Assembly (NCBI RefSeq): GCF_007830495.1
Contig: NZ_VLKW01000002.1
Location: 62,001 to 126,000 of the forward strand
DNA: 64,000 nucleotides
Direction: 5' to 3'
From: Pseudoduganella flava
GTDB taxonomy: Bacteria; Pseudomonadota; Gammaproteobacteria; Burkholderiales; Burkholderiaceae_D
Translations under genes and position numbers: made by a program
The notes under the pieces: generated by a model
What the model was told of the DNA's origin: nothing
The model's input: only the letters and a program-made list of their open reading frames with translations
The model's database searches: none
Part shown: positions 1 to 8,300 of the stretch, in pieces
Layout: each line of letters opens with the position of its first letter
How positions within the stretch are numbered: the first letter of the stretch is position 1

Positions 1-1248
1 GATCGTGAAGTCGCCCAGGCCGTCGATGACGTAGCGGCCCGGCAGCGCGGCCAGTGCGGCGGCCGGCGCGGGTACCGCGGCGCGCACCTGGGCGCGATGC
101 GTCGGCCAGTTGTACGCCGTCGCGACGGCCCGTACCACTTCGCCGGCCAGTTCGCCGCCGCGGTCGCCGTTCGTCATCACGACGACGCCGTCGCCCCGTT
201 CCGTGTACGCCACCAGCATGTTCTGGTAGCCCGCGTTGGCGCCGCCGTGGCTGAACGATTGCGCCTGGCCGTCGCCGTCGATGCGCCAGCCCAGGCCGAA
301 GTTTTCCCGCACCGGCGACAGCATCAGCTGCGTCATCGACTGCGACAGCACCTTGTTCGACTGGCCCGCCGCCGAACGCTTCACTTCGATCGCGAACTTC
401 GCCAGGTCCGTCGGCGTCGTCCACAGGCCCGCCGCCGCCTGTTCCGGATACGTGTGCGGGCCGCCGGCGATCGGCTTGCCGGCGCCGTCGTGCGGCAGGG
501 CCGCGCGCGCCAGCAGCGCCGCGGGCAGCGGCTGGGCGAACGTGCTGTCGTTCATCGCCAGCGGGCGCAGCACCGTGTCCTGCAGCAGTTGCGCGAAGTC
601 CTTCTTGCTGCGCTCGCCCATCACGTACTGCACCACCTCGTAGCCGCCGCCGGAATAGCGCCACTTCGTGCCGGGCTTCGTCCCCACGTGCACGCCGCGC
701 GTGTTGGCGGGCGGGGCGCCATTCAGCACCTGCACCAGGGTCGGCACCTTGGCGCCGGCCGCATAGCCGGGGAAGCCGTGCACCGTCGTGCCGGCCGTGT
801 GCGACAGCAGCTGGCGCAACGTGACGGGCGTGTTGTCGACGTTGTTCGGCAGCTTCCAGTATGTGGTGTAGCCGTTCACGTTCGCATCGAGCGCCAGCGT
901 GCCGCTCTCGACGAGCTTCAACGCGGCGACCGCGGTGACGGGCTTGCTGATCGACCCGGCCTGGAACAGCGTGGCGGGCGTGACGGGCGCGCCGCCCGGC
1001 GTCACGGCGCCATAGCCCTTCGCCCATTCGATCTCGCCGGCATGGATCACGGCGATGCTGGCGCCGGGCACGCCGAGGCGGGCCATTTCGTCGGCCAGCA
1101 CGCGGCGCATGGGCGGCGCCTTGTCGATCGCGACGGCGCTCTGCAAGCCCTGTTCGACGGCCGCGATGCGGGCCGCCAGGCCCGGGTCGTCGGCAGCGAA
1201 TGCCGGCAGTGCGCAAAGGAGGAGGGCGAGGGCGAGCGGTTTCTTCAA
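1..1248 (-). CDS. Secreted class C beta-lactamase-like serine hydrolase (partial)
   Basis: The reading frame is open to the left window edge, so the C-terminus is missing. The product begins with a signal peptide (KKPLALALLLCALPAFA, then A-A-D). It carries the serine beta-lactamase/penicillin-binding fold motif SISK (the S-x-x-K nucleophile and general base), a YSG tyrosine motif (Y-x-N class) and a late HGG-like SHGGANAGY segment that replaces the K-T-G box. These are family hallmarks of beta-lactamase-related hydrolases and esterases. The substrate cannot be read from the sequence; peptidase, esterase and lactamase activity are all possible. The start is TTG at 1246-1248: AGGAG lies six bases upstream and the signal peptide directly follows. 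It is transcribed away from gltX. Confidence 0.88.
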   Translation of the reverse strand, partial: MKKPLALALLLCALPAFAADDPGLAARIAAVEQGLQSAVAIDKAPPMRRVLADEMARLGVPGASIAVIHAGEIEWAKGYGAVTPGGAPVTPATLFQAGSISKPVTAVAALKLVESGTLALDANVNGYTTYWKLPNNVDNTPVTLRQLLSHTAGTTVHGFPGYAAGAKVPTLVQVLNGAPPANTRGVHVGTKPGTKWRYSGGGYEVVQYVMGERSKKDFAQLLQDTVLRPLAMNDSTFAQPLPAALLARAALPHDGAGKPIAGGPHTYPEQAAAGLWTTPTDLAKFAIEVKRSAAGQSNKVLSQSMTQLMLSPVRENFGLGWRIDGDGQAQSFSHGGANAGYQNMLVAYTERGDGVVVMTNGDRGGELAGEVVRAVATAYNWPTHRAQVRAAVPAPAAALAALPGRYVIDGLGDFTI

Positions 1249-1332
1249 GGGCGGCTCCTGTGTTGACGATCGTCCGAGTATAAGCGAGTTGCGGGTAAAA
1301 TAACCCCTTTCCAGTTATCGCATCAGAACCAC

Positions 1333-2751
1333 ATGACCACCGACGCCACCCCCGCAGCTACCCCCGTCCGTACCCGGTTCGCCCCGAGCCCGACCGGCTT
1401 CCTCCACCTGGGCGGCGCCCGCACGGCGCTGTATTCCTGGGCCTATGCGCGCCACTTCGGCGGCACCTTCGTGCTGCGCATCGAGGACACCGACCTGGAA
1501 CGCTCGACCCCCGAAGCCGTGCAGGCGATCCTCGACGGCATGCAGTGGCTGGGCCTGGACCACGACGAAGGCCCGTTCTACCAGATGCAGCGGATGGACC
1601 GCTATCGCGAAGTGATCGCGCAGATGCTGGAGGCGGACACCGCCTACCACTGCTACTGCACGCCGGAGGAAGTGGAAGCGATGCGCGAGCGCCTGCGCGC
1701 GGCCGGCGAGAAGCCGCGCTACGACGGTACCTGGCGTCCGGAACCGGGCAAGGTGCTGCCTGCCGTTCCGGAAGGCCGCAAGCCCGTCGTGCGCTTCCGT
1801 AACCCGCTTGATGGCGACGTCACGTGGCACGACGTCGTCAAGGGCCCGATCACGATCTCGAACAAGGAACTGGACGACCTGGTCATCGCCCGCACGGACG
1901 GCACGCCCACGTACAACTTCTGCGTGGCCGTGGACGACTGGGACATGCGCATCACCCACGTGCTGCGCGGCGACGACCACGTGAACAATACGCCCCGCCA
2001 GATCAACATCCTGCGCGCGATCGGCGCGCCGCTGCCGCAATACGGCCACCTGCCGATGATCCTCGGTTCGGACGGCCAGAAGCTGTCCAAGCGCCACGGC
2101 GCCGTCAGCGTGATGGAGTATCCGGCCCAGGGCTTCCTGCCCGAAGCGATGCTGAACTACCTGGCGCGCCTGGGCTGGAGCCATGGCGACGACGAGGTGT
2201 TCTCGATGGAACAGTTCTGCGAATGGTTCAACCTGGAGCATCTGACGGCGTCGCCGGCGCAGTTCAACAACGAGAAGCTGGCGTGGCTGAACAACCACTG
2301 GATCAAGCAGGCCGACAATGCCCGCCTGGCCGAGCTGGCGCGGCCGCGCATGCTGGCCGCCGGCGCCGTGTTCGACGGCGCGCCGGACCTGGCCACCGTG
2401 CTGGGCCTGCTGAAGGAACGCACCAACACCGTCAACGAGCTGGCCGATGCGGCGATGCTGTTCTACCGCGCGCCGCAGCCGGACGCGGCGCTGATGACGC
2501 AGCACTTCACGGACGCCGTCAAGCCGGCGCTGGCCGCGTTCGCCGAGCGCATCAACAAGATCGAGTGGACCAAGGAAGCCATCGCCGCGATGCTGAAGGA
2601 AGTGCTGGCGGCCCATGGCCTGAAGATGCCACAGCTGGCGATGCCGCTGCGCCTGATCGTCACGGGCCAGTTGCAGACCCCGGCGATCGACGCCGTGCTG
2701 CAGCTGTTCGGCCGCGACGAGGTGATGGCGCGCGTCGCCAGGTACCTGTGA
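1333..2751 (+). CDS. gltX: Glutamyl-tRNA synthetase
   Basis: This 472-residue class I aminoacyl-tRNA synthetase charges tRNA-Glu with glutamate in the cytoplasm. The ATP-binding signatures are intact: HLGG at residues 25-28 (HIGH box) and KLSKR at about 250-254 (KMSKS box). The E. coli enzyme has a zinc site of the form C-x-C-x24-C-x-H. Here C107 and C109 remain, but the second pair is Trp134 and Pro136, so zinc binding is probably lost. I believe this is usual for betaproteobacterial GltX. The length is normal for the family. Three tRNA-Glu genes lie immediately downstream and two more within 8 kb, so enzyme and substrate genes are clustered. No terminator is visible between the stop codon and the tRNA promoter. 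Confidence 0.98.
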   Translation: MTTDATPAATPVRTRFAPSPTGFLHLGGARTALYSWAYARHFGGTFVLRIEDTDLERSTPEAVQAILDGMQWLGLDHDEGPFYQMQRMDRYREVIAQMLEADTAYHCYCTPEEVEAMRERLRAAGEKPRYDGTWRPEPGKVLPAVPEGRKPVVRFRNPLDGDVTWHDVVKGPITISNKELDDLVIARTDGTPTYNFCVAVDDWDMRITHVLRGDDHVNNTPRQINILRAIGAPLPQYGHLPMILGSDGQKLSKRHGAVSVMEYPAQGFLPEAMLNYLARLGWSHGDDEVFSMEQFCEWFNLEHLTASPAQFNNEKLAWLNNHWIKQADNARLAELARPRMLAAGAVFDGAPDLATVLGLLKERTNTVNELADAAMLFYRAPQPDAALMTQHFTDAVKPALAAFAERINKIEWTKEAIAAMLKEVLAAHGLKMPQLAMPLRLIVTGQLQTPAIDAVLQLFGRDEVMARVARYL

Positions 2752-2781
2752 AAGCAGTTGGAAAATATTTCAGAGGGGTAT

Positions 2782-2809
2782 TTGCGTTTTCCTGATCCGC
2801 TGCTATACT
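2782..2809 (+). promoter_or_regulatory. Sigma70-type promoter of the tRNA Ala/Glu cluster
   Basis: TTGCGT at 2782-2787, a 16-base spacer and TATACT at 2804-2809 lie about 18 bases before the first tRNA-Ala. Confidence 0.6.
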
Positions 2810-2826
2810 TCTGTCTCTTCGCAAAC

Positions 2827-2902
<76 letters not shown>

Positions 2903-2937
2903 GTTTGCAGAAGAAAGAGCAGTAAAAGCAGTCCAGG

Positions 2938-3013
2938 GTCCCCATCGTCTAGAGGCCTAGGACATCACCCTTTCACGGTGAGTACCGGGGTTCGAATCCC
3001 CGTGGGGACGCCA
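2938..3013 (+). tRNA. tRNA-Glu(TTC), copy 1
   Basis: It is 76 nt with acceptor GTCCCCA pairing TGGGGAC, encoded CCA, and anticodon loop CTTTCAC giving anticodon TTC. It lies 35 bases after tRNA-Ala copy 1 and is probably co-transcribed with it. Confidence 0.97.
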
Positions 3014-3093
3014 AGTTTTGTTGTGATTGCCACGCGGTTGGTGGCAGTAGTGACAAAAGTCGCGCAAGCGGCTTTTATTTTGCCTGTGCCAGC

Positions 3094-3169
<76 letters not shown>

Positions 3170-3193
3170 CAAGGTGCAGATGATCGTTCCGAG

Positions 3194-3269
3194 GTCCCCA
3201 TCGTCTAGAGGCCTAGGACATCACCCTTTCACGGTGAGTACCGGGGTTCGAATCCCCGTGGGGACGCCA
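3194..3269 (+). tRNA. tRNA-Glu(TTC), copy 2
   Basis: The sequence is identical to the gene at 2938-3013 and it lies 24 bases after tRNA-Ala copy 2. This is the middle repeat of the triplicated pair. Confidence 0.97.
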
Positions 3270-3322
3270 GTGGTTTTGTAGTGGATAGCAGTACATCGTA
3301 GTAGTACATCGTCTGTGCCAGC

Positions 3323-3398
<76 letters not shown>

Positions 3399-3432
3399 AA
3401 AGCGGCAGAGGCAAAAGCGGTAGCAGTCCAGG

Positions 3433-3508
3433 GTCCCCATCGTCTAGAGGCCTAGGACATCACCCTTTCACGGTGAGTACCGGGGTTCGAATCCCCGTGG
3501 GGACGCCA
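3433..3508 (+). tRNA. tRNA-Glu(TTC), copy 3
   Basis: This is the third identical tRNA-Glu of the cluster. Its 5' flank (AGCAGTCCAGG) matches that of copy 1. A terminator follows at 3531. Confidence 0.97.
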
Positions 3509-3530
3509 AAGGCATACAGCACGTCATGAA

Positions 3531-3557
3531 AATCGGCCGCAGCAGCGGCTTTTTTTT
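3531..3557 (+). terminator. Intrinsic terminator of the tRNA cluster
   Basis: Stem GCCGC (3536-3540), loop AGCA and stem GCGGC (3545-3549) are followed by eight T residues. It sits 22 bases after the last tRNA-Glu. Confidence 0.8.
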
Positions 3558-3676
3558 CGTCCTCGCGCTGAACTCACTCCCCCTCCAAAAGTTCCCGTTT
3601 TCGCGAAAAGTTCTCTCCTTGCGTCCGCGCTTTTCCGACCTACACTCGAACAGTCGAGGAGGCGATGGAGGCACGC

Positions 3677-4204
3677 ATGGAACTGCATGGCATCGAATCC
3701 TATCTGCAGCGGATTCTTCATCCGCAAACCCATTCGCATCGCTGGACGGCGCGCGAGCCCGATTGGGTCGTTGGTGCGCTGGCCGGGTTCGCGGCGGGCG
3801 GCATCGTCATGGTGCTGGAACTGGCTTTTGCGGCAGTGGCCGGCATCGATCCGTGGCGCACGCCGCGGCTGATCGCCGCGCTGGTGCTGGGCGATCCCGT
3901 GCTGCAGGTGGGCGGCTACAGCATGGCCGTCGTCGTCGGCGCGCTGGCCGTGCATTACTTCCTCGGCACGTTCTTCGGCCTCGTGCTGGCGGGGCTGATG
4001 GCACCGTTCCGTTTCGACTCGAGCATCGCGATGGCCCTCGTGGCGGGCGCCGTGTTCGGGGCCTTGCTGTATCTGTTCGATTTCTACGTGATGGCAAGCG
4101 TGCTGCCGTGGTTTACCGAGCTGCGGGGCTGGACGACGGTGCTGGGCCACGTCGTGTTCGGCATGACGGCGGCACTGATCTACCGGGTATTGCGGCGGCG
4201 CTGA
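3677..4204 (+). CDS. Small polytopic membrane protein heading the cox operon
   Basis: I do not recognise a named family. The product of about 175 residues has a hydrophilic N-terminus rich in His (about 35 residues). About four hydrophobic helices follow: WVVGALAGFAAGGIVMVLE, a long AVVVGALAVHYFLG/FFGLVLAGLM pair, IAMALVAGAVFGALLYLF, and VLGHVVFGMTAALIY. The start at 3677 is preferred because GGAGG sits five bases upstream. An in-frame ATG at 3665 has AGGAGG only two bases away. It ends seven bases before the oxidase subunit II gene, so it is likely a co-transcribed accessory or assembly membrane protein of the terminal oxidase. That role is inference from position only. Confidence 0.8.
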   Translation: MELHGIESYLQRILHPQTHSHRWTAREPDWVVGALAGFAAGGIVMVLELAFAAVAGIDPWRTPRLIAALVLGDPVLQVGGYSMAVVVGALAVHYFLGTFFGLVLAGLMAPFRFDSSIAMALVAGAVFGALLYLFDFYVMASVLPWFTELRGWTTVLGHVVFGMTAALIYRVLRRR

Positions 4205-4211
4205 GGCGAAC

Positions 4212-5552
4212 ATGGCCGTGGCGCTTGCCGTCGTGCTGGTCCTGATCGCGCTGGGCGCGGTGGCATTTCATTTCGCCAGCCCGTGGCAGCCGACGGCGAT
4301 CGCGTCGAACTGGCAGTCGATGGACGAAGCGTTGCGGCTGACGATGGTGATCACCGGCGTCGCGTTCGTCGCCTTGCACCTGTTCGTCGCGTATGCGGTG
4401 GTGCGGTACCGGCACCGCGCCGGGCATCGCGCGTCGCTTGAACACGGCAACCGGCGGCTCGAATGGTGGCTGATCGGCATCACGACGCTCGGCATCATCG
4501 GCCTGCTCGCGCCGGGGCTTACCGTGTATGCGCGGCTGATCGATGCGCCACCCGATGCGCGGGTGTTCGAAGTGATGGGCCAGCAGTGGCAATGGCATTA
4601 CCGGTTGCCGGGCGCGGACGGCCGGCTGGGCGCGGCGGACGTGCGCTTCATCGCCGCCGCCAATCCGTTCGGCATCGACCCGGAAGATCCATACGGGCAG
4701 GACGACGTGCTGGTGGATGGCCAGGAGCTGCACCTGCCCGTGGGCATCCCAGCTCGTGCCCAATTGCGTGCGCAGGACGTGCTGCACGATTTTTATGTGC
4801 CGCAGTTCCGCACGCGGATGAACATGGTGCCCGGCATGGTGACGCATTTCTGGTTCACACCGGAGCGCACGGGAAGGTATGAAGTGCTGTGCGCGCAGCT
4901 GTGCGGCGTGGGGCATTCGAACATGCGCAGCTGGGTCGTCATCGACGAGCCGGGGGCATACGGCGCATGGCTGGCGCACCAGCCGACGTTCGGCGGCGGG
5001 CCTGCCGTGCCGGGCGGCGCGGGCCGGGCGGCCGGGGCGGGGCAGGCGAGTAGTGCCGGGCAGGGCGGGGCTGGGAGCGCCGCCGGCCCGGGCGGCTCGG
5101 CTGGGCCCACCGGGCCGCCTGGTCCGGCTGGCTCGTCTGGCGGGGGAGGTATGGCTGGCAAGGCCGGTACGGCAGGTGCGGCTGGTGCGGCTGGCACGGC
5201 CGGCATGGCTGGCGCGATTGGCGCGGGTGGTACTGCTGGGACGCAGGGTGTTCCCGGCGGCCCGGCGGAACCGGGCAAGGCGGGGCGGCTGCTGGCGCAG
5301 GCGAAGGGCTGCACCGCCTGCCACAGCGTGGATGGCAGCCGCGGCGTCGGCCCGTCGTGGAAGGGCTTGTACGGCAAGTCGGAAGTGCTGCAAGGCGGTG
5401 CCACGGTGCACGTCGACGAGGCCTATTTGCGCCAGTCGATCGCCGCGCCGCAGGCCGCGATCGTGCAGGGGTATGCGCCCGTGATGCCGCCGGTGCAGCT
5501 GTCGGCGGCGGAACAGGCGGCGCTGGTGGACTACATCAAGACGCTGCGGTAA
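4212..5552 (+). CDS. ctaC: Cytochrome c oxidase subunit II, caa3-type, with collagen-like linker
   Basis: This 446-residue protein delivers electrons from cytochrome c to the binuclear centre through CuA. Two membrane helices (about 42-66 and 82-107) are followed by the aromatic strip QWQWHY and the periplasmic CuA domain. The CuA ligands are C227, C231, H235 and M238 in CAQLCGVGHSNM. A fused C-terminal cytochrome c domain has the haem motif CTACH (367-371) and a distal Met near 425 (PVMPP). Between the two domains lies a Gly-rich linker of about 100 residues. It contains 20 consecutive Gly-X-Y triplets (residues 292-351), which is highly unusual for this family. A cytochrome c fusion on subunit II is characteristic of caa3 oxidases. 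The gene is followed by a repetitive spacer and ctaD. Confidence 0.95.
   Translation: MAVALAVVLVLIALGAVAFHFASPWQPTAIASNWQSMDEALRLTMVITGVAFVALHLFVAYAVVRYRHRAGHRASLEHGNRRLEWWLIGITTLGIIGLLAPGLTVYARLIDAPPDARVFEVMGQQWQWHYRLPGADGRLGAADVRFIAAANPFGIDPEDPYGQDDVLVDGQELHLPVGIPARAQLRAQDVLHDFYVPQFRTRMNMVPGMVTHFWFTPERTGRYEVLCAQLCGVGHSNMRSWVVIDEPGAYGAWLAHQPTFGGGPAVPGGAGRAAGAGQASSAGQGGAGSAAGPGGSAGPTGPPGPAGSSGGGGMAGKAGTAGAAGAAGTAGMAGAIGAGGTAGTQGVPGGPAEPGKAGRLLAQAKGCTACHSVDGSRGVGPSWKGLYGKSEVLQGGATVHVDEAYLRQSIAAPQAAIVQGYAPVMPPVQLSAAEQAALVDYIKTLR
5085..5264 (+). repeat. Collagen-like (Gly-X-Y)20 coding repeat inside ctaC
   Basis: Every third residue is Gly over 60 residues, beginning GPGGSAGPTGPPGPA and ending GVPGGP. 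Codons are almost all GC-rich. The run lies between the CuA and cytochrome c domains. Confidence 0.92.
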
Positions 5553-5555
5553 CGA

Positions 5556-5662
5556 CAACAAGCACGGCGGCAAGCACTGCCATAAAGCGCGGCAGCAAGC
5601 ACTGCAAAAAGCATCGCGGCAAGCACGGCATAAAGCACGGCAGCAAGCACGGGAGAAAGGCA
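5556..5662 (+). repeat. Imperfect 12-bp tandem repeats in the ctaC-ctaD spacer
   Basis: About eight degenerate units approximating GGCAGCAAGCAC or GGCATAAAGCAC, with period 12 (one 13), fill the 110-base gap and run up to the ctaD ribosome-binding region (GGGAGAAAGGCA just before ATG 5663). Confidence 0.8.
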
Positions 5663-7543
5663 ATGGCGCACGAGACGAATGCGGAGCAGGGCGCGGAACC
5701 CGAGGCGCATGCGCCCAGCGGTTTCTGGACCCGCTACGTGTGGAGCCAGGACCACAAGGTGATCGCCGTGCAATACACGCTGACGGCGCTGGCGGTCGGC
5801 GTGATCGGCATCGTGCTGTCCGACCTGATGCGGCTGCAGCTGGGCTTTCCCGGCCGCTTCGAATTCATCGACCCGAACAGCTATTACCAGTACATGACGA
5901 TGCACGGCATGATCATGGTGATCTACCTGCTGACGGCGATCTTCCTGGGCGGCTTCGGCAATTACCTGATCCCGCTGATGGTGGGCGCGCGCGACATGGT
6001 GTTCCCCTACCTGAACATGCTGAGCTTCTGGTTTTACCTGGCTGCCGTCGCGATCCTCGTCGGCAGCTTCTTCGTGCCGGGCGGGCCCACCGGCGCGGGC
6101 TGGACCTTGTACCCGCCGCAGGCGATCCTGCCGGGCACGCCCGGTGTCGAGGCGGGCATCGTCGTGATGCTGGTGTCGCTGCTGGTGTTCATCGCGGCCG
6201 CGACGATGGGCGGCCTGAACTACGTGACGACGATCCTGCAGGCGCGCACACGCGGCATGACGCTGATGCGCATGCCGCTGACGGTGTGGGGCATCTTCAT
6301 CGCGACGGTGCTGGCGCTGTTCGCGTTTCCCGCGCTGTTCGTGTCCGGCGTGATGATGCTGCTCGACCGCACGCTCGGCACGAGCTTCTTCATGCCGGCG
6401 ATCGTGTCGATGGGGCAGGCGCTGAACTACCGCGGCGGCAGCCCGCTGCTGTTCCAGCACCTGTTCTGGTTCTTCGGCCATCCCGAGGTGTACATCGTCG
6501 CGCTGCCAGCGTTCGGCATCATCTCCGACCTGATCAGCGTGCACGCGCGCAAATGCATCTTCGGCTACCGGATGATGGTGTGGGCGATCGTCATCATCGG
6601 CGCGCTATCGTTCGTCGTGTGGGCCCACCATATGTACGTGTCCGGCATGCACCCGCTGTTCGGCTTCTTCTTCGCGATCACAACGCTCGTGATCGCCGTG
6701 CCGACGGCGCTGAAGGTGTACAACTGGACGCTGACGTTATGGCGCGGCGATATCCACCTGACGGCGCCGATGCTGTTCGCGCTGGGCTTCATCAGCACGT
6801 TCCTGATCGGGGGCCTGACGGGGCTATTCCTCGGCAACGTCAGCGTCGACATCCCGCTGTCGAACACCTACTTCGTCGTCGCGCACTTCCACATGGTGAT
6901 GGGCGTGTCGCCGGTGCTGGCCGTATTCGGCGGTCTCTACCACTGGTACCCGAAGGTCACGGGGCGCATGTATCACGAAGGGCTCGCGCGGCTGCACTTC
7001 TGGATCACGTTCGTCGGCGCCTACGCGATCTTCTTCCCGATGCATTACCTGGGCCTGCTGGGCATGCCGCGCCGTTACTACGCATTCGACAACTACAACT
7101 TCATCCCGCCGTCGGCGCAATCGCTGAACGCGTTCATCACGGTGGTCGCGCTGGTCGTCGGGCTGGCGCAGCTGCTGTTCCTGGCGAACTTCGCGTGGAG
7201 CGTGCGCAACGGCCGCCCTGCCGGCCCGAACCCGTGGCGTGCCGCCAGCCTGGAGTGGCAGACGCCGCAGACTCCACCCGTGCACGGCAATTGGGGTAAC
7301 GAGCTGCCGGTGGTGTATCGCGGCCCGTATGACTACGGCCGCGCGGGCGCAGCAGACGCCGGCACTACCGAAGCTGGCGCTGCGGAGGCCGGCGTCGCGG
7401 AGGTCGTCGCGGATTATCTGCCGCAGAACGTCGGGCCGGATGAGGGCGACGAGCCCGATGAGGACGATGAGGATGATCAGGGCAGGGCGCGCGCACGGCC
7501 ACCGGGCACGGCCGTGCCGCGGGAAGGAGGGCAGGGAACATGA
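5663..7543 (+). CDS. ctaD: Cytochrome c oxidase subunit I
   Basis: This is the haem-copper oxidase catalytic subunit of 626 residues with twelve predicted membrane helices. Metal ligands are visible: H81 (low-spin haem, MHGMIM), H273 and the cross-linking Y277 in HPEVY, H322/H323 (CuB, WAHHMY), and H408/H410 (haem a3 and a, VAHFHMVM). The D-channel entrance Asp (ARDMVFP), the HPEVY Glu and the K-channel Thr/Lys (PTALKV) are present, so this reads as an active A-type proton pump. The C-terminus adds a hydrophilic low-complexity tail rich in Ala/Glu and then Asp/Glu that the family core lacks. The ATG at 5663 is chosen because upstream in-frame sequence is spacer repeat. The stop overlaps the next gene by four bases. 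Confidence 0.96.
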   Translation: MAHETNAEQGAEPEAHAPSGFWTRYVWSQDHKVIAVQYTLTALAVGVIGIVLSDLMRLQLGFPGRFEFIDPNSYYQYMTMHGMIMVIYLLTAIFLGGFGNYLIPLMVGARDMVFPYLNMLSFWFYLAAVAILVGSFFVPGGPTGAGWTLYPPQAILPGTPGVEAGIVVMLVSLLVFIAAATMGGLNYVTTILQARTRGMTLMRMPLTVWGIFIATVLALFAFPALFVSGVMMLLDRTLGTSFFMPAIVSMGQALNYRGGSPLLFQHLFWFFGHPEVYIVALPAFGIISDLISVHARKCIFGYRMMVWAIVIIGALSFVVWAHHMYVSGMHPLFGFFFAITTLVIAVPTALKVYNWTLTLWRGDIHLTAPMLFALGFISTFLIGGLTGLFLGNVSVDIPLSNTYFVVAHFHMVMGVSPVLAVFGGLYHWYPKVTGRMYHEGLARLHFWITFVGAYAIFFPMHYLGLLGMPRRYYAFDNYNFIPPSAQSLNAFITVVALVVGLAQLLFLANFAWSVRNGRPAGPNPWRAASLEWQTPQTPPVHGNWGNELPVVYRGPYDYGRAGAADAGTTEAGAAEAGVAEVVADYLPQNVGPDEGDEPDEDDEDDQGRARARPPGTAVPREGGQGT

Positions 7544-8289
7544 TGCGCTTCATCATCTGCCCGTTGCCCCGCTGCGGGTTCCAGCCGGACGGCTACTGGC
7601 CCGGCGACGGTGCCGCACCGTACGGCACGCGGCAAGTGGGGTTGTGGACGTTCATGGGCGTCGTCTGCGTGCTGTTCGCGCTGTTCGGCGTCGCGTACGT
7701 GATGCGGATCGGCTACGACGACTGGCGCGTGCTGCCGGCGGCGCCGTGGCAGCTGTGGCTGTCCACCGCGCTGCTGGGGACGGGCGACGCCGTCTGGCAG
7801 CTGGCGGCGCTGGCCGCGATGCGCCGGCGCCGTGTCCTGGCGCACCGATTGGCCGTGCTGGGCGTCGCGCTTGCGCTCGCCTTCATCGCCAGCCAGCTGG
7901 GCGCATGGCGCGCGCTGGCAACGCAGCATGCGGGCCTCGGCTCGGGCCCGGCCGCCGCGTTCTTCTACATGCTGACGGGGCTGCATGGCGTGCATGTGCT
8001 GGGCGGCGTGATCGCCGCGGGGCGCGTGGTACTGCGCTTCGGTGGCGGCGACCGTGCCGGTGTGCGTGCCGGTGAGCGTGCCGGCGAGGGTGCCGGCAAG
8101 CGTGTCGTCAACCGTGCGGGCGGCGGCGGTCGCGTGGACATCGTGCGCATCAGCGAGAGCCTGGCGCTGTGCGCGCGCTACTGGCACTTGCTGCTGGCGC
8201 TGTGGCTCGCGTTGTTCGGCCTGCTGTTCTGGGTCACGCCGGATGTCGTGCAGACGATCTGCTCGACGGTCGGCATTCCGGTGCGATGA
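7540..8289 (+). CDS. Cytochrome c oxidase subunit III-like protein (first of two)
   Basis: This 249-residue membrane protein belongs to the haem-copper oxidase subunit III family. It has the signature YMLTGLHGVHVLGG and a closing YWHLLLALWLALFGLLFW helix. Subunit III stabilises the catalytic subunit and holds no metals. It overlaps ctaD by the ATGA junction. An Arg/Gly/Ala-rich insert (about residues 168-198) made of period-12 DNA repeats sits between the last two helices, where the family has a short loop. A second, more canonical subunit III gene follows immediately. This copy may therefore be divergent or specialised. Confidence 0.87.
   Translation: MMRFIICPLPRCGFQPDGYWPGDGAAPYGTRQVGLWTFMGVVCVLFALFGVAYVMRIGYDDWRVLPAAPWQLWLSTALLGTGDAVWQLAALAAMRRRRVLAHRLAVLGVALALAFIASQLGAWRALATQHAGLGSGPAAAFFYMLTGLHGVHVLGGVIAAGRVVLRFGGGDRAGVRAGERAGEGAGKRVVNRAGGGGRVDIVRISESLALCARYWHLLLALWLALFGLLFWVTPDVVQTICSTVGIPVR
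8052..8111 (+). repeat. Period-12 in-frame repeat in the first subunit III gene
   Basis: Five units resembling CGTGCCGGTGAG encode an R-A-G-x pattern. The units decay toward the 3' side. Confidence 0.8.
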
Positions 8290-8300
8290 CGGAGGCGGCA

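Noticed and set aside
97..1266. Open frame of 389 codons on the plus strand at the window start
   Set aside because: It is antisense to the serine hydrolase, which has a signal peptide and SISK motif. The plus-strand product is His/Arg/Gln-rich.
5357..5662. In-frame upstream extension of ctaD
   Set aside because: The frame runs through ctaC shadow and the 12-bp repeats. ATG 5663 with an adjacent ribosome-binding region is preferred.
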